A stretch of DNA of 64,000 bases from Planctomycetota bacterium. Lineage in GTDB: Bacteria; Planctomycetota; UBA1135; GCA-002686595. Shown here piece after piece: positions 9,056 through 17,543 of the stretch. The translations under genes were made by a program, and so were the position numbers. Below the pieces are notes generated by a model. The model had not been told where the DNA came from. It saw only the letters and a program-made list of their open reading frames with translations, and did no database searches. Each line of letters begins with the position of its first letter. The first letter of the stretch is position 1. The stretch lies in NCBI GenBank assembly GCA_020853575.1, contig JADYYP010000045.1:1-64000 (forward strand). Direction: 5' to 3'.

Positions 9056-9074
9056 GGCTCCCACATCGGGAGCC
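9056..9074. repeat. Perfect 7-bp inverted repeat upstream of the ribbon-helix-helix gene
   Basis: GGCTCCC and GGGAGCC are separated by five bases (ACATC). It lies about 45 bases upstream of the candidate -10 box. It could be an operator for the ribbon-helix-helix protein or part of a terminator; there is no T-run on either side. Confidence 0.35.
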
Positions 9075-9453
9075 ACGCGCCGTAGCCGGGCGTCGCGGCG
9101 CTGGGCAAGCCGGTTGGCGCGCGCTCCCGACCGCGGGCACTGGTGCCTCGTTGCGAGCCGGGAGAATTCGACGCGTAGAGGGGCGAGCGTCGGACCCGTC
9201 GGTCTCGCGGTGTACGTGTTCGGCGCGAGGCGAAGCGGATACGGCGGCGGATCGGCCTCACGCGAATGCCGGACCCCGACAGATAGATCGGCCGCTCGAG
9301 GGATCCCGCTGATCGGTTCGACGCCGGCGTGCGTCGGCGCGCGCAGCGTCGGCTCGCGCGCACGGGTCAACATCGCCGTGCTGGACAACTCGGCTTCGGC
9401 ACGATTCGATCCGCTGGACACGTGCACCACATCTCACGCCAAGGGAGAGAGTC
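9075..9453. other. Intergenic region, no supported gene
   Basis: About 380 bases between the minus-strand island and the small plus-strand gene. The open frames here lack ribosome-binding sites and have no recognisable protein features. I see no repeat or RNA gene. It may hold decayed sequence and the promoter of the next gene. Confidence 0.4.
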
Positions 9454-9642
9454 ATGACCAACGCCAACGTCGCGAAGAAGTGCTTCGCCGAGAACATCCG
9501 GCTGTTCGCGCACTCCGAGACGGAGCCAGAGAAGTACAACCTCTACAACGGGCTCGCCGCGCTTGCCGACGCGATGGCATCGATCCAAGTGAAGCTCGAC
9601 GACATCGACAAGCGGTTGCGCCAGCTCGAGGTCAGGAGGTAG
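9454..9642 (+). CDS. Small coiled-coil protein of unknown function
   Basis: Predicted 62 residues starting MTNANVAKKCF. The ATG follows a good Shine-Dalgarno (AAGGGAGAGAGTC directly before it), which makes it credible despite its size. The C-terminal half (ALADAMASIQVKLDDIDKRL) has heptad spacing typical of a short coiled coil. I do not recognise the family. It sits between the defence operon and tRNA-Cys, on the opposite strand to the operon. Confidence 0.6.
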   Translation: MTNANVAKKCFAENIRLFAHSETEPEKYNLYNGLAALADAMASIQVKLDDIDKRLRQLEVRR

Positions 9643-9961
9643 CGACTCGCCTACCGTCCGACAGGCGTAGCTTGGGCTGATTCCGGACGTCGGACTGCTG
9701 CGCCGTCAGCGCGTCGCTGGGGCACCTCGGGGCAGCCGCCGCGTACTGAAGCCCGGCGGCTTGTGCCGCTTCACAGCTTCGAGCACTCAACTCCAGCGAC
9801 GTGCAGCACCGCGAGCCGCAGGTCCGCCGGGAGCGCCGACCAACGCCGCACCAACCCGAGCAGCGCCGCCCGTTCCGGTACCGGCTGTCCGAGCAGAAGC
9901 CCGAGCAGCTCCCGTGCATCGGCGGGCACTTCGCCGCAAACTCCCCGGCCCGCCCGAGTTG
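9643..9961. other. Intergenic region before tRNA-Cys
   Basis: About 320 bases with no supported coding region. The overlapping GC-rich frames have no start signals. The tRNA-Cys promoter should lie at its right end, but I cannot point to a convincing -35/-10 pair. Confidence 0.4.
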
Positions 9962-10037
9962 GGTGGCATAGCCAAGTGGCTAGGGCGACGGATTGCAAAT
10001 CCGTTATTCCCCAGTTCGAGTCTGGGTGCCGCCTCCA
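9962..10037 (+). tRNA. tRNA-Cys, anticodon GCA
   Basis: Full cloverleaf by eye. The acceptor stem GGTGGCA pairs with TGCCGCC (one G-T pair). The anticodon arm ACGGA-TTGCAAA-TCCGT gives anticodon GCA at 9994-9996. The T arm is CCCAG-TTCGAGT-CTGGG. The discriminator base is T (10034), as expected for cysteine tRNAs, and the CCA end is encoded at 10035-10037. Length is 76 bases including CCA. Confidence 0.95.
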
Positions 10038-10364
10038 AGAGCTCGGATTGTGGCGGACGCTCGAGTGCGCAGGATGCGCCTGGCTGTCGGCCGGTCGCGC
10101 GACGTGGGGCGTTGAGGCTCTGGGCTCCGCGGGTCGAGCCTGCGATGGACTCGCCAGGCCGGAGGGTGGTGGTGCTTTGGAGGCGCCTCGCCGCCGGGTA
10201 GATTGTGCGGTTCGCGCGAGGGGCGCGCGCCGCGCAGGACTTGCCTTGGAGTCCGGGTGCGGCGTGCGTCGATAAGCTCCGACCCCGCGCGTGGGGGACC
10301 GTTCCCGCGAGCCCCCAACGAGCTCCCGGTTCAGCCTGCCTGACGAAGCGACAGACTCCCCCTC
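10038..10364. promoter_or_regulatory. Intergenic region with promoter for the sugar amidotransferase gene
   Basis: No gene is seen. TAGATT at 10199-10204 with TTGGAG 16 bases upstream resembles a vegetative promoter. It would give a long leader of roughly 150 bases before the ATG at 10365. I see no known riboswitch consensus in that leader. Confidence 0.35.
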
Positions 10365-12317
10365 ATGTGCGGCATCTTCGGATTGGTCTGCGGACACGAC
10401 GCGCGTATCGACGCGGCGTTCGCCGGCGCGGTGGTCGAGACGCTGTTCCGCTGCTCGGAAGCGCGCGGCAAGGAAGCGGCGGGCCTGGCGGTCCACGACG
10501 GGCGCACGATCAATGTCCTCAAGCAGGCTGGGTCGGTCGACGAGTTCCTGGCCAATCCCAAGTACAGCGAGGTGATGGACGCCGCGTTGGCGACCTGGGC
10601 CTCCGAGCTGGCTGGCGGCCGCGCTTCGACGCTGGCGATCACCGGGCACTCACGGTTGGTGACCAACGGCGCCCAGACCGAGGGCAACAACAACCAGCCG
10701 GTGGTCGCGCGCGGCTCGGTGATGATCCACAACGGCATCATCGTCAACGAGCGCAAGCTGTGGGAGCAGAACCCCGACCTCGAGCGCACCGCGGAAGTCG
10801 ACACCGAGGTGCTCGTCAACCTGCTGCGCAAGCACTTCGACGAATCGCACGACGTGGTGTGGGCGACGCGCCGCACCTACGCGGAGATCGAGGGCGCGGC
10901 CTCGGTGGCGTGCTTCCTCGACGACGTGCACAACCTGTTGCTCGCGACCAACACCGGGTCGCTGTTCTACGCCACCAACCCCGAGAAGACCTTCGTGGCC
11001 TTCGCCTCGGAGCGCTTCATCCTGCAGCGACTGCTCGATGCGGCGGGCGTGGAGGAACGCGTCGGACATTGCGCCATCGAGCAGCTCAAGGCCGGCAGCG
11101 GCTTGCTGATCGATCTCGGCGATCTGCGCCTACAGTCGTTCAACAGCCTGGGCGCACCGGTCGCTCCCGCCGCGCGGCGCGAGCTCGCGCTCGGCGAAAA
11201 GCGCGTCGCGATCGTCGATCACACCAAGTCGGGCAAGCACCTGCGACGCTGCAAGAAGTGCATCTTGCCCGAGACCTATCCGTTCATGGACTTCGACGCC
11301 GAGGGCGTCTGTCGCTATTGCCGCAACTGGAAGACGATCGCGGTCAAGGGCGAGGAGGCGCTGCTCAAGGCCGTCGAGCCCTATCGCTCCAAGGACGGCA
11401 AGCCCGACGTGATCGTGGCCTTCTCCGGTGGTCGCGACAGCGCCTATGGCCTGCACTACGTGAAGAAGAACCTGGGGATGAACCCGGTGGCCTTCACCTA
11501 CGACTGGGGCTTGGTCACCGATCTCGCGCGCCGCAATCAGGCGCGCTTGTGCGGGAAGTTGGGCGTGGAGCACATCCTGCGCTCGGCCGACATCCCCACC
11601 AAGCGGCGCTACGTGCGGCGCAATGTCGAGGCCTGGCTCAAGAAGCCCGAGCTCGGCATGGTCACGCTGTTCACGGCGGGCGACAAGCAGTTCTACAAGT
11701 ACGCGCGTGAGCTGCGGCAGGAGACCGGCATCAAGCTGGTGATCTTCTGCACCGGCAACATGATCGAGGACACGCCCTACAAGACCGGGCTGTGCGGCGT
11801 GCGCGAGAAGGACCACGGCATGACCCTGACGGGGCTGCACTTCTCCGACGAGATGCAGCTGCTCTGGTACTACTTCAAGAACTACCTGAAGAACCCGGGC
11901 TACTGGAACGAGTCGCTGAAGGACACGCTCGACGCCTACTACCAGACGTTCGTGGTCAAGGACGACTTCCTGTACCTGTACCACTACTTGAAGTGGGACG
12001 AGCGCACGATCGTCGACACGATCAGGGGCGAGTACGACTGGGAGGTCGCCACCGACACCACGACCACCTGGCGCATCGGCGACGGCACCGCGCCCTTCTA
12101 CAACTACATCTACATGACCATCGCGGGCTTCTCGGAGGACGAGGTCATGCTGTCGAACATGATCCGCGAGGGCGTGCTGACGCGCGTCGAAGCGTTGGCC
12201 AAGGCCGCGGAGTTCAACAAGCCGCGCTGGCCGTCCCTGCGCGAGTACGCGCAGATCGTCGGCTTCAACCTCGAAGAAGCGATCCAGAAGATCAACGCGG
12301 CGCCGAAGCTCTATTGA
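10365..12317 (+). CDS. Fused class II glutaminase / N-acetyl-sugar amidotransferase (WbpG/PseA-like)
   Basis: Predicted 650 residues. The N-terminus begins MCGIFGLV, with Cys2 as the Ntn nucleophile of class II glutamine amidotransferases, and this domain fills about the first 260 residues. Then come KKCILPETYPFMDF and CRYC cysteines and, near residue 350, an ATP pyrophosphatase P-loop VIVAFSGGRDSAYG, as in the N-acetyl-sugar amidotransferases that make acetamidino sugars for surface polysaccharides. In the Pseudomonas WbpG system the ammonia comes from separate HisH/HisF-like proteins; here a glutaminase is fused instead. The gene faces the minus-strand GT2/GT39/flippase cluster, which supports a role in making a modified surface sugar. 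The substrate is unknown. Confidence 0.85.
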   Translation: MCGIFGLVCGHDARIDAAFAGAVVETLFRCSEARGKEAAGLAVHDGRTINVLKQAGSVDEFLANPKYSEVMDAALATWASELAGGRASTLAITGHSRLVTNGAQTEGNNNQPVVARGSVMIHNGIIVNERKLWEQNPDLERTAEVDTEVLVNLLRKHFDESHDVVWATRRTYAEIEGAASVACFLDDVHNLLLATNTGSLFYATNPEKTFVAFASERFILQRLLDAAGVEERVGHCAIEQLKAGSGLLIDLGDLRLQSFNSLGAPVAPAARRELALGEKRVAIVDHTKSGKHLRRCKKCILPETYPFMDFDAEGVCRYCRNWKTIAVKGEEALLKAVEPYRSKDGKPDVIVAFSGGRDSAYGLHYVKKNLGMNPVAFTYDWGLVTDLARRNQARLCGKLGVEHILRSADIPTKRRYVRRNVEAWLKKPELGMVTLFTAGDKQFYKYARELRQETGIKLVIFCTGNMIEDTPYKTGLCGVREKDHGMTLTGLHFSDEMQLLWYYFKNYLKNPGYWNESLKDTLDAYYQTFVVKDDFLYLYHYLKWDERTIVDTIRGEYDWEVATDTTTTWRIGDGTAPFYNYIYMTIAGFSEDEVMLSNMIREGVLTRVEALAKAAEFNKPRWPSLREYAQIVGFNLEEAIQKINAAPKLY

Positions 12318-12349
12318 GCGAACTGCGCCAGGGGGCCGGACGGCGCGCT

Positions 12350-13342
12350 TCAGGCGCGCGGGTCGTCGCGCGGCGCGAGTGGCCCGCCCAGCGGTTGGCG
12401 CGGGACGTTCTGGATGTCGAAGGCGAAGCACTGCGTCAGCATCTGCACGCCGAGGATGATCGGCATCGCGGACAACATCACCTGACCGGCCGTCGCGTCC
12501 TTGTGCGTCTCGAGCACCTCGAGCCATACCACCGTGCCGTAGATCACGCCCCACGAGAGCGCCGGGAGGGCGAGCAGCAGATACAGCGAGAGCGCCGTGA
12601 AGTCGTAGACGAAGTGGCGCCAGAAGATGCGCCGCACGAAGCCCCACAGGAGCTTGGGCGGAAAACCGAACAGGGTGCGCGTGATCGACAGCGACGACTG
12701 CTCGTTGCCGTAACGCGCCGGGATGGCCACGTCCTTCACGACCGCGCGCATGATCCCGAGTTGGATCAGGAATCCGGACTCGAAGAAGTAGCGCTTGTGC
12801 AGCTTGGCGATGTCGAGCCGGCGCAGGACGTCGGTGCGCAGCGCGACGTAGCCGTTGGCCGGGTCGAACAGGTTCCAGTAGCCCGAGGCGAGCTTGACCA
12901 GGAAGGTCAGCCCGGCGTTGCCCAGGATGCGGATCGCGGGCATGGACTTGAGCGCCGAGACGTGCTCGTAGCGATTGCCCTTGGTGACGTCGGCTTGGCC
13001 CAGGATCAGCGGCTCGAGCAAGCGCGGCATTTCCGCGGGGTCCATCTGATCGTCGCCGTCCATCTTGACGACGATGTCGAGCCCCTGATCGAGGGCTGCT
13101 CGAAAGCCTGATTGCATCGCCCCGCCGACGCCCTGATTGGACTCGTGGCGGATCAGCGTGACGCGTGGATCGCGCATGGCCGCCACGCGCTCGTAGGAGT
13201 CGTCGGGACTGGCGTCGACCACCACGATGATCGAGCGCACGAAGGGCGGGATGCCGCGCACGACCTGCTCGATCTGCCGCGCCACGCGGTAGGCGGGGAT
13301 CACGACGCCGATCGAGTGGCGGGAGAGGGCGGCGGCGTCCAT
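12350..13342 (-). CDS. Family 2 glycosyltransferase, polyprenyl-phosphate-sugar synthase-like
   Basis: Predicted 330 residues. The GT-A fold starts IGVVIPAYRVARQIEQVV and continues VVVDASPDD and the metal-binding DGDDQMDP. This is the pattern of dolichyl/undecaprenyl-phosphate mannose or glucose synthases. C-terminal hydrophobic segments (SLYLLLALPALSWGVIYG and a later one) suggest two or more membrane helices. It probably transfers a nucleotide-sugar residue to a lipid carrier at the inner membrane for use by the neighbouring GT39-like protein. The 3' end converges with the amidotransferase gene, 32 bases apart. A TAGCCT box lies 10 bases before the ATG on the minus strand. Confidence 0.85.
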   Translation of the reverse strand: MDAAALSRHSIGVVIPAYRVARQIEQVVRGIPPFVRSIIVVVDASPDDSYERVAAMRDPRVTLIRHESNQGVGGAMQSGFRAALDQGLDIVVKMDGDDQMDPAEMPRLLEPLILGQADVTKGNRYEHVSALKSMPAIRILGNAGLTFLVKLASGYWNLFDPANGYVALRTDVLRRLDIAKLHKRYFFESGFLIQLGIMRAVVKDVAIPARYGNEQSSLSITRTLFGFPPKLLWGFVRRIFWRHFVYDFTALSLYLLLALPALSWGVIYGTVVWLEVLETHKDATAGQVMLSAMPIILGVQMLTQCFAFDIQNVPRQPLGGPLAPRDDPRA

Positions 13343-13392
13343 GGCGGGAGCGAGGCTACTGTGCCTTCGAAGAAGGGCTTGTCAACCGCGCC

Positions 13393-15168
13393 TTATCGGC
13401 GGCCGAGTTCGTAGATCTCGATCACCGGTCCAGTGCCGCTGGCGCCAAGGACACGCGAAAAAAAGTGCGGCGGCGGGACGCTGGTTTCTTCCTGGTAGCC
13501 CAGCGGATGGTCGCAGCTCAGCGGGTCGCTGTCGGGAGAGAAGCGTGCGACCAACCGCGCGGAGCGCATCAATTCCAAGCGCACGGCCGTTCCGCCGGGG
13601 TGCGTGCGGCCTCCGGCGAAGACCTCGATCACCGCCAGCTCGCCGGCCTGCTCGCGCAGGTACGCCGCCGGATCCTGCTGCATCTGGACCAGCTTCGGCT
13701 TCCACCAGCGCAGTCGCCAGCGCTCCGCGCTCGATTCCGCCATGTGCAGGGTCTGGTAGCGCGCCCAGGGCCATGCGAAGCGCGCGTCGAGCGCCGTGCT
13801 GGGGTCTCCGGGCCAAGCTCCCAGATGCGCGGGATCGCGGAGCAAGGGCAGGTCGAGCTGCGGCCACAGGCCGATGTCCTGGGACGGGCGCGCGTGCTCG
13901 GTGAGCCAGCGCGAGGCTCGCGTAGTCGTGTGCGGCGCGGCGCGGGCCTCGGTCAACTTCAAACTCACGTAGGCCGACGGCGCCAGCGCGCCAGCCGCGA
14001 ACACGAGCTGACCCAGCGGGCGGCGCAGCGCAGCGACACCTGGCGCGAGCAGTTGGGCGATCTCGCGCAGGGCGAACGCGGCCGCCATGGCGAGGTAGGG
14101 GAGCAGCGGGATGAGAAAGCGCTCGTAGGTGCGCTCGTAGAGCAGGAGCGCCGTGGCGTAGGGAGCGACGAAGGCGATCACGACCCACGCGTCGCGCCGG
14201 CGCGTGAACTGCTCGGGCGCGGGGGCCGCGGGGCGATGGCGCCAGCGCCTGACGATCCACAAAGCTCCGGCGGCGAGCAGCAGCGCGAGCAACACGGGCT
14301 CGTACGAGTACAGCGCCCACACCGTCGGCGCGATTCCACGGCCGAGGAACTGCTTGAGGAAGATCTCGTGCCCGCCGACGAAGAGCGTCCAACTCGCGGA
14401 GTCGAAGCCGAACTGCTTGACCGCCGCCGCGCCCGCCACGCTCGAGCCGAAGACCAGCGTCGGATAGAAGAAGGGCAGCGCCAGAGCGAGCGGCAGGAGC
14501 AGCAGAGCGACGCGCGCGTCGCGCCACTTGCTCGTGAGCGTGCGCCGCGCGAAGAAGGCCACCAGCAGCGCCGGAAGCACCAGCACGCCGCTGTGGAGAC
14601 AGCCGATCGAGAGCGCCGCTGCTCCACCCGCGGCGGAGAAGTTGATCACGTCACCCTTGCGTCGCATGCGGACGGCGGCGACCACCGCGGCGAGGAACGC
14701 AGTTCCCGCGACGACGTGCGGCCGCGACTGTTGCGAGAACTGGAGGTGCAACAGGCTGAAGGCGACGAACGCGGCTGCCACCACCGACCAGTGGCGCTCG
14801 AGGAACCAGCTGCACAGCAAGTAGGTCAGAGGAATCGCCAGCAGGCCGAGCAGCGCGACGGTGGTGCGGGCCTGGACGTGCGGTGCCGCCGCGGCGGCCA
14901 GGTGTTCCTCGAGGGTCGCGCTCGGAGGCGCTGGGTGCGCCTCGGGCCAGAGCTTGACGAGGTGCGCGGTCAACAGTGGATACCAGGCGAAGTCCTTGTC
15001 GGAACGCCACTCGCTGCCGCGCTGACGCAAGAGCTCGACCTGTCGCGGGATCTTGCAATCCTGCTCGAGCGTGGTCGGCAACCCGTGGTCGATGCCCCGC
15101 AAGCGCAGGCCACACGCGGCGAGCACCAACAGGGCCAGGGTGACCAGGGTGAGCTTGGACGGCGACAC
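13393..15168 (-). CDS. GT39/ArnT-like membrane glycosyltransferase
   Basis: Predicted 591 residues. It begins with a membrane signal (LTLVTLALLVLAACGLRL) followed by RGIDHGLP, as in PMT/ArnT-type proteins where an early acidic residue is catalytic. About ten further hydrophobic segments follow, and the C-terminal 170 residues are likely periplasmic. Proteins of this type move a sugar from a polyprenyl-phosphate donor to lipid A, glycans or proteins. The GTG start at 15168 is 6 bases after the flippase stop, so the two are co-transcribed. The donor is probably made by the GT2 enzyme encoded downstream. Confidence 0.75.
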   Translation of the reverse strand: MSPSKLTLVTLALLVLAACGLRLRGIDHGLPTTLEQDCKIPRQVELLRQRGSEWRSDKDFAWYPLLTAHLVKLWPEAHPAPPSATLEEHLAAAAAPHVQARTTVALLGLLAIPLTYLLCSWFLERHWSVVAAAFVAFSLLHLQFSQQSRPHVVAGTAFLAAVVAAVRMRRKGDVINFSAAGGAAALSIGCLHSGVLVLPALLVAFFARRTLTSKWRDARVALLLLPLALALPFFYPTLVFGSSVAGAAAVKQFGFDSASWTLFVGGHEIFLKQFLGRGIAPTVWALYSYEPVLLALLLAAGALWIVRRWRHRPAAPAPEQFTRRRDAWVVIAFVAPYATALLLYERTYERFLIPLLPYLAMAAAFALREIAQLLAPGVAALRRPLGQLVFAAGALAPSAYVSLKLTEARAAPHTTTRASRWLTEHARPSQDIGLWPQLDLPLLRDPAHLGAWPGDPSTALDARFAWPWARYQTLHMAESSAERWRLRWWKPKLVQMQQDPAAYLREQAGELAVIEVFAGGRTHPGGTAVRLELMRSARLVARFSPDSDPLSCDHPLGYQEETSVPPPHFFSRVLGASGTGPVIEIYELGRR

Positions 15169-15174
15169 GGGGTT

Positions 15175-16470
15175 CTAGAGCCTCACTCCTACCAGGCGCT
15201 CGACCGAACCACGCAGCGCGACCGCCGATGCGATCAGGCACAAGCCAGTCGCCGTGGCCGCGCCTTCGAGTGCGAGCACCGGGATCAACACGCTGTTGCC
15301 GTACACATTGACGAGCACGATGCTCGACATCATCAGGGTGTGCCAGCCAGGACGGTTGGCCATCAGCAGTGTCTGGGCGAAAGGCATGTATCCCGACGCA
15401 GCCAACATGCCGGCGAGGATCAAGCCGAAGGGCAGCCAACCCGCGCGGAACTCGGGCTTGCCGAGGACCTCGAGCAGGACCGGGAAGCCCAGGAACGCCG
15501 CCAGGGCGACGCCAGCGAACAACGCATAGGTGGTGCGTCGGCCCTTTTGGACCAGCGCCTCGAGCTCGCGCAGTCGGCCGGCGGAGATGTGCTCCGCGAG
15601 CATCGGGTTGTAGTTGTTCTGCAGCACGACCAGCACCTGGAACACGCCTTCCGCCACGAAGGCAGCGAAGCTGTACACGCCCACCGGACCGTCGGCCAGG
15701 AACACACCGAGCATCAGCACGTCGATGCGCGAGTTCAACTCGAGCAGCATGCCGCTGGCGACGCTTTTCGCGCCGTAGCGCAGATGCTCGCGCGCCCATT
15801 CGCGCCACGCTCCGGTGGTCGGCCTGCGCACCACGCGCGCGACCTCGAATGCCAGGGGCACGAACAGCAGGGCCTCGGCGAAGGTGAACAGGAAGGCGAT
15901 CCGGCTCGACGCGAATCCTCCGGCGATGATCACGAACAGCCCCGCGACCATCCCCACGTAGCGCAGCGAGTTGTAGAGCGCGAACGCGCGCATGCGCTGC
16001 GCCGCGTTGACCACCGCGAGTCCGAGCTTGTTGAGGGCGAACAGGAACAGGCCGGGCGTCGCGGCTTCGATTCCGAGCGCGACATCGGGACTGGCGAGGA
16101 CGGTGGCCAGCGCGTGGCGCGAGCTCCAAAACGCGGCGGCTGCCAGGGCCGCGAGCGCGATCGCGGGCAGCAGTCCGCCGACGACCACGGCGGACATGCG
16201 CTGCGCGTCGCCGCGCTCGGCGGCCACCGCGCGCAACACCGAGCGGTCGATGCCGCCGATCGCTGCCTGGGAGAAGAAGATGTAAGCCGCCCAGACTTGG
16301 TTGTAGACGCCGAATGGTGCGGCTCCGTAGTGCCGGCCGATCGTCAGGTTGAGCGCGAAGCCGCACAGGGCGAGCATCGCGACACTGCCGAAGTTCCACA
16401 GTGCATCGCGCTGGAACTTGTTCGAGGAGCTCGCGCGCAGTCGGTCCAGGAGCTCGCTCAGGCTCGGCAT
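15175..16470 (-). CDS. Wzx-like polysaccharide flippase (MOP superfamily)
   Basis: Predicted 431 residues from the ATG at 16470 (MPSLSELLDRLR). The longer upstream frame is arginine/proline noise. A conserved start FQRDALWNFGSVAMLALCGF leads into about 12 hydrophobic helices. Motifs such as GRHYGAAPFGVYNQVW and FAAFVAEGVFQVL are typical of O-antigen and exopolysaccharide flippases. It should flip undecaprenyl-linked saccharide across the inner membrane. It is the first gene of the minus-strand cluster with the GT39 and GT2 genes, divergent from the gene at 16581. Confidence 0.85.
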   Translation of the reverse strand: MPSLSELLDRLRASSSNKFQRDALWNFGSVAMLALCGFALNLTIGRHYGAAPFGVYNQVWAAYIFFSQAAIGGIDRSVLRAVAAERGDAQRMSAVVVGGLLPAIALAALAAAAFWSSRHALATVLASPDVALGIEAATPGLFLFALNKLGLAVVNAAQRMRAFALYNSLRYVGMVAGLFVIIAGGFASSRIAFLFTFAEALLFVPLAFEVARVVRRPTTGAWREWAREHLRYGAKSVASGMLLELNSRIDVLMLGVFLADGPVGVYSFAAFVAEGVFQVLVVLQNNYNPMLAEHISAGRLRELEALVQKGRRTTYALFAGVALAAFLGFPVLLEVLGKPEFRAGWLPFGLILAGMLAASGYMPFAQTLLMANRPGWHTLMMSSIVLVNVYGNSVLIPVLALEGAATATGLCLIASAVALRGSVERLVGVRL

Positions 16471-16535
16471 GGGGGGAGCGCCGCGGGCGTCGAACGCCGC
16501 GCGCTGCGGCCTGAGCTTCGGCGGATCACGCGCAA

Positions 16536-16541
16536 ACGGTA
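16536..16541 (-). promoter_or_regulatory. Candidate -10 box for the flippase gene
   Basis: The minus strand reads TACCGT (context GTTGTACCGTTTGC), 65 bases before the flippase ATG in the 110-base divergent gap. Confidence 0.3.
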
Positions 16542-16580
16542 CAACAGCGGCTGGCGCCGAAGGAAGGCGCGAGCCCTGGG

Positions 16581-17264
16581 ATGGAACCCGAAAACGAAGC
16601 CCGACGCACGCGAGCGATGCGCGAGCTCTTGGCCGCGCTGGCGCTCGCCGCCAGCGCCGCGCCCGGCTTCGTGCCGCTCGTGCTCCCAAACGGTGAGCGC
16701 GCGTTCGACCCGCTGACCCTGCTCGTCTGGCTGACGCTGTGCGCCCCGACCGTCGGTTGCGCGTGCGTCGCGTGGCGCGTGCGCGGTTGGCCATACGCGG
16801 CGGCGATCTGGGGTGTCTGGGCCAGCTTGCTCTCGGTGCTGGCGGGCGTCTCCGAGCGTTTGATCCCGACACCGCTGTGGGCGGCGGCCGCGTTGGGGGG
16901 CCTCTTGACCTTGGGCTTGGCGCTGGGCCACTGCTTTCCGCGGCCGCGGGCGACCGCGGCGGGGCTGGCCTGCGCGACGGTCTGCGCCGTGTGGCTGCCG
17001 AGCGCGCCCGCGGCGCTCGACGGCAGTTGGCCGGTCGCGTTGGCTGAGCCGTTGTTCGCGTGCTCTCCGGCGACCTTGGTCGCGGAGTGCGCCGGAGTCG
17101 ATTGGATGCGCGTCCAGTCGGTCTACGCCGGCGTCGGAACGGACCGCTTCACGCGTAGTGCCTGGTCTGGAGAGCTTGCGGGACCTGCGAGCCTTTTGTT
17201 GGGATGTGCGTGCTGGGGACTCGCGGCCTGGATCGCGAAGCGCCGTACCAAACCAACGAGCTGA
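16581..17264 (+). CDS. Membrane protein of unknown function
   Basis: Predicted 227 residues with about five to six hydrophobic segments (for example LLAALALAASAAPGFVPLVL, LTLLVWLTLCAPTVGCACVA and ASLLLGCACWGLAAWIA) and a basic C-terminus. I recognise no family. Nine bases separate it from the NIL-domain gene and that gene overlaps the gamma-glutamyltranspeptidase gene, so the three are likely one transcript. Confidence 0.6.
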   Translation: MEPENEARRTRAMRELLAALALAASAAPGFVPLVLPNGERAFDPLTLLVWLTLCAPTVGCACVAWRVRGWPYAAAIWGVWASLLSVLAGVSERLIPTPLWAAAALGGLLTLGLALGHCFPRPRATAAGLACATVCAVWLPSAPAALDGSWPVALAEPLFACSPATLVAECAGVDWMRVQSVYAGVGTDRFTRSAWSGELAGPASLLLGCACWGLAAWIAKRRTKPTS

Positions 17265-17273
17265 ATTCCGACC

Positions 17274-17543
17274 ATGGCGATGCGCAAGTACTTCTGCACG
17301 TTCCCGCAGCACCTGATTTCCGAGCCGATCATCAGCTACACGTTGGGCGCGCGGTTCGGCGTGATTCCGAACATCCGTTCCGCCAGCATCACCGACACGC
17401 TGGCCTTGGTCGCGGTCGAGATCGAGGGCGACGACGAAGCGATCGTGCGCTCGGTCGCGTACTTGAAGGAGCGCGGCGTGCGCGTCGAGGAGATGGCCGA
17501 CGACCCGCCGACCGCGGCGAAAGCCGGCGACCTCCGCAAGTGA
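17274..17543 (+). CDS. NIL-domain protein
   Basis: Predicted 89 residues. FPQHLISEPIISYTLGARF followed by IPNIRSASI matches the NIL domain, a small ferredoxin-like ACT-related fold found at the end of methionine importer ATPase MetN and in stand-alone proteins. Here it is stand-alone and may be a small-molecule sensor; the ligand is unknown. Its TGA overlaps the GTG start of the next gene (GTGA). Confidence 0.75.
   Translation: MAMRKYFCTFPQHLISEPIISYTLGARFGVIPNIRSASITDTLALVAVEIEGDDEAIVRSVAYLKERGVRVEEMADDPPTAAKAGDLRK

Noticed and set aside
8909-9430. Minus-strand frames in the region upstream of the RHH gene
   Set aside because: No Shine-Dalgarno, no recognisable motif, and they overlap the likely promoter region.
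9962-10037. tRNA-Cys as attachment site of the defence island
   Set aside because: The island lies on the 5' side of the tRNA, whereas integrases normally insert at the 3' end, and no repeat of the tRNA 3' sequence is seen to the left.
13465-16716. 1083-codon plus-strand open frame opposite GT39 and flippase genes
   Set aside because: Antisense to two recognisable membrane proteins; rich in Arg/Gln/Glu without any motif.
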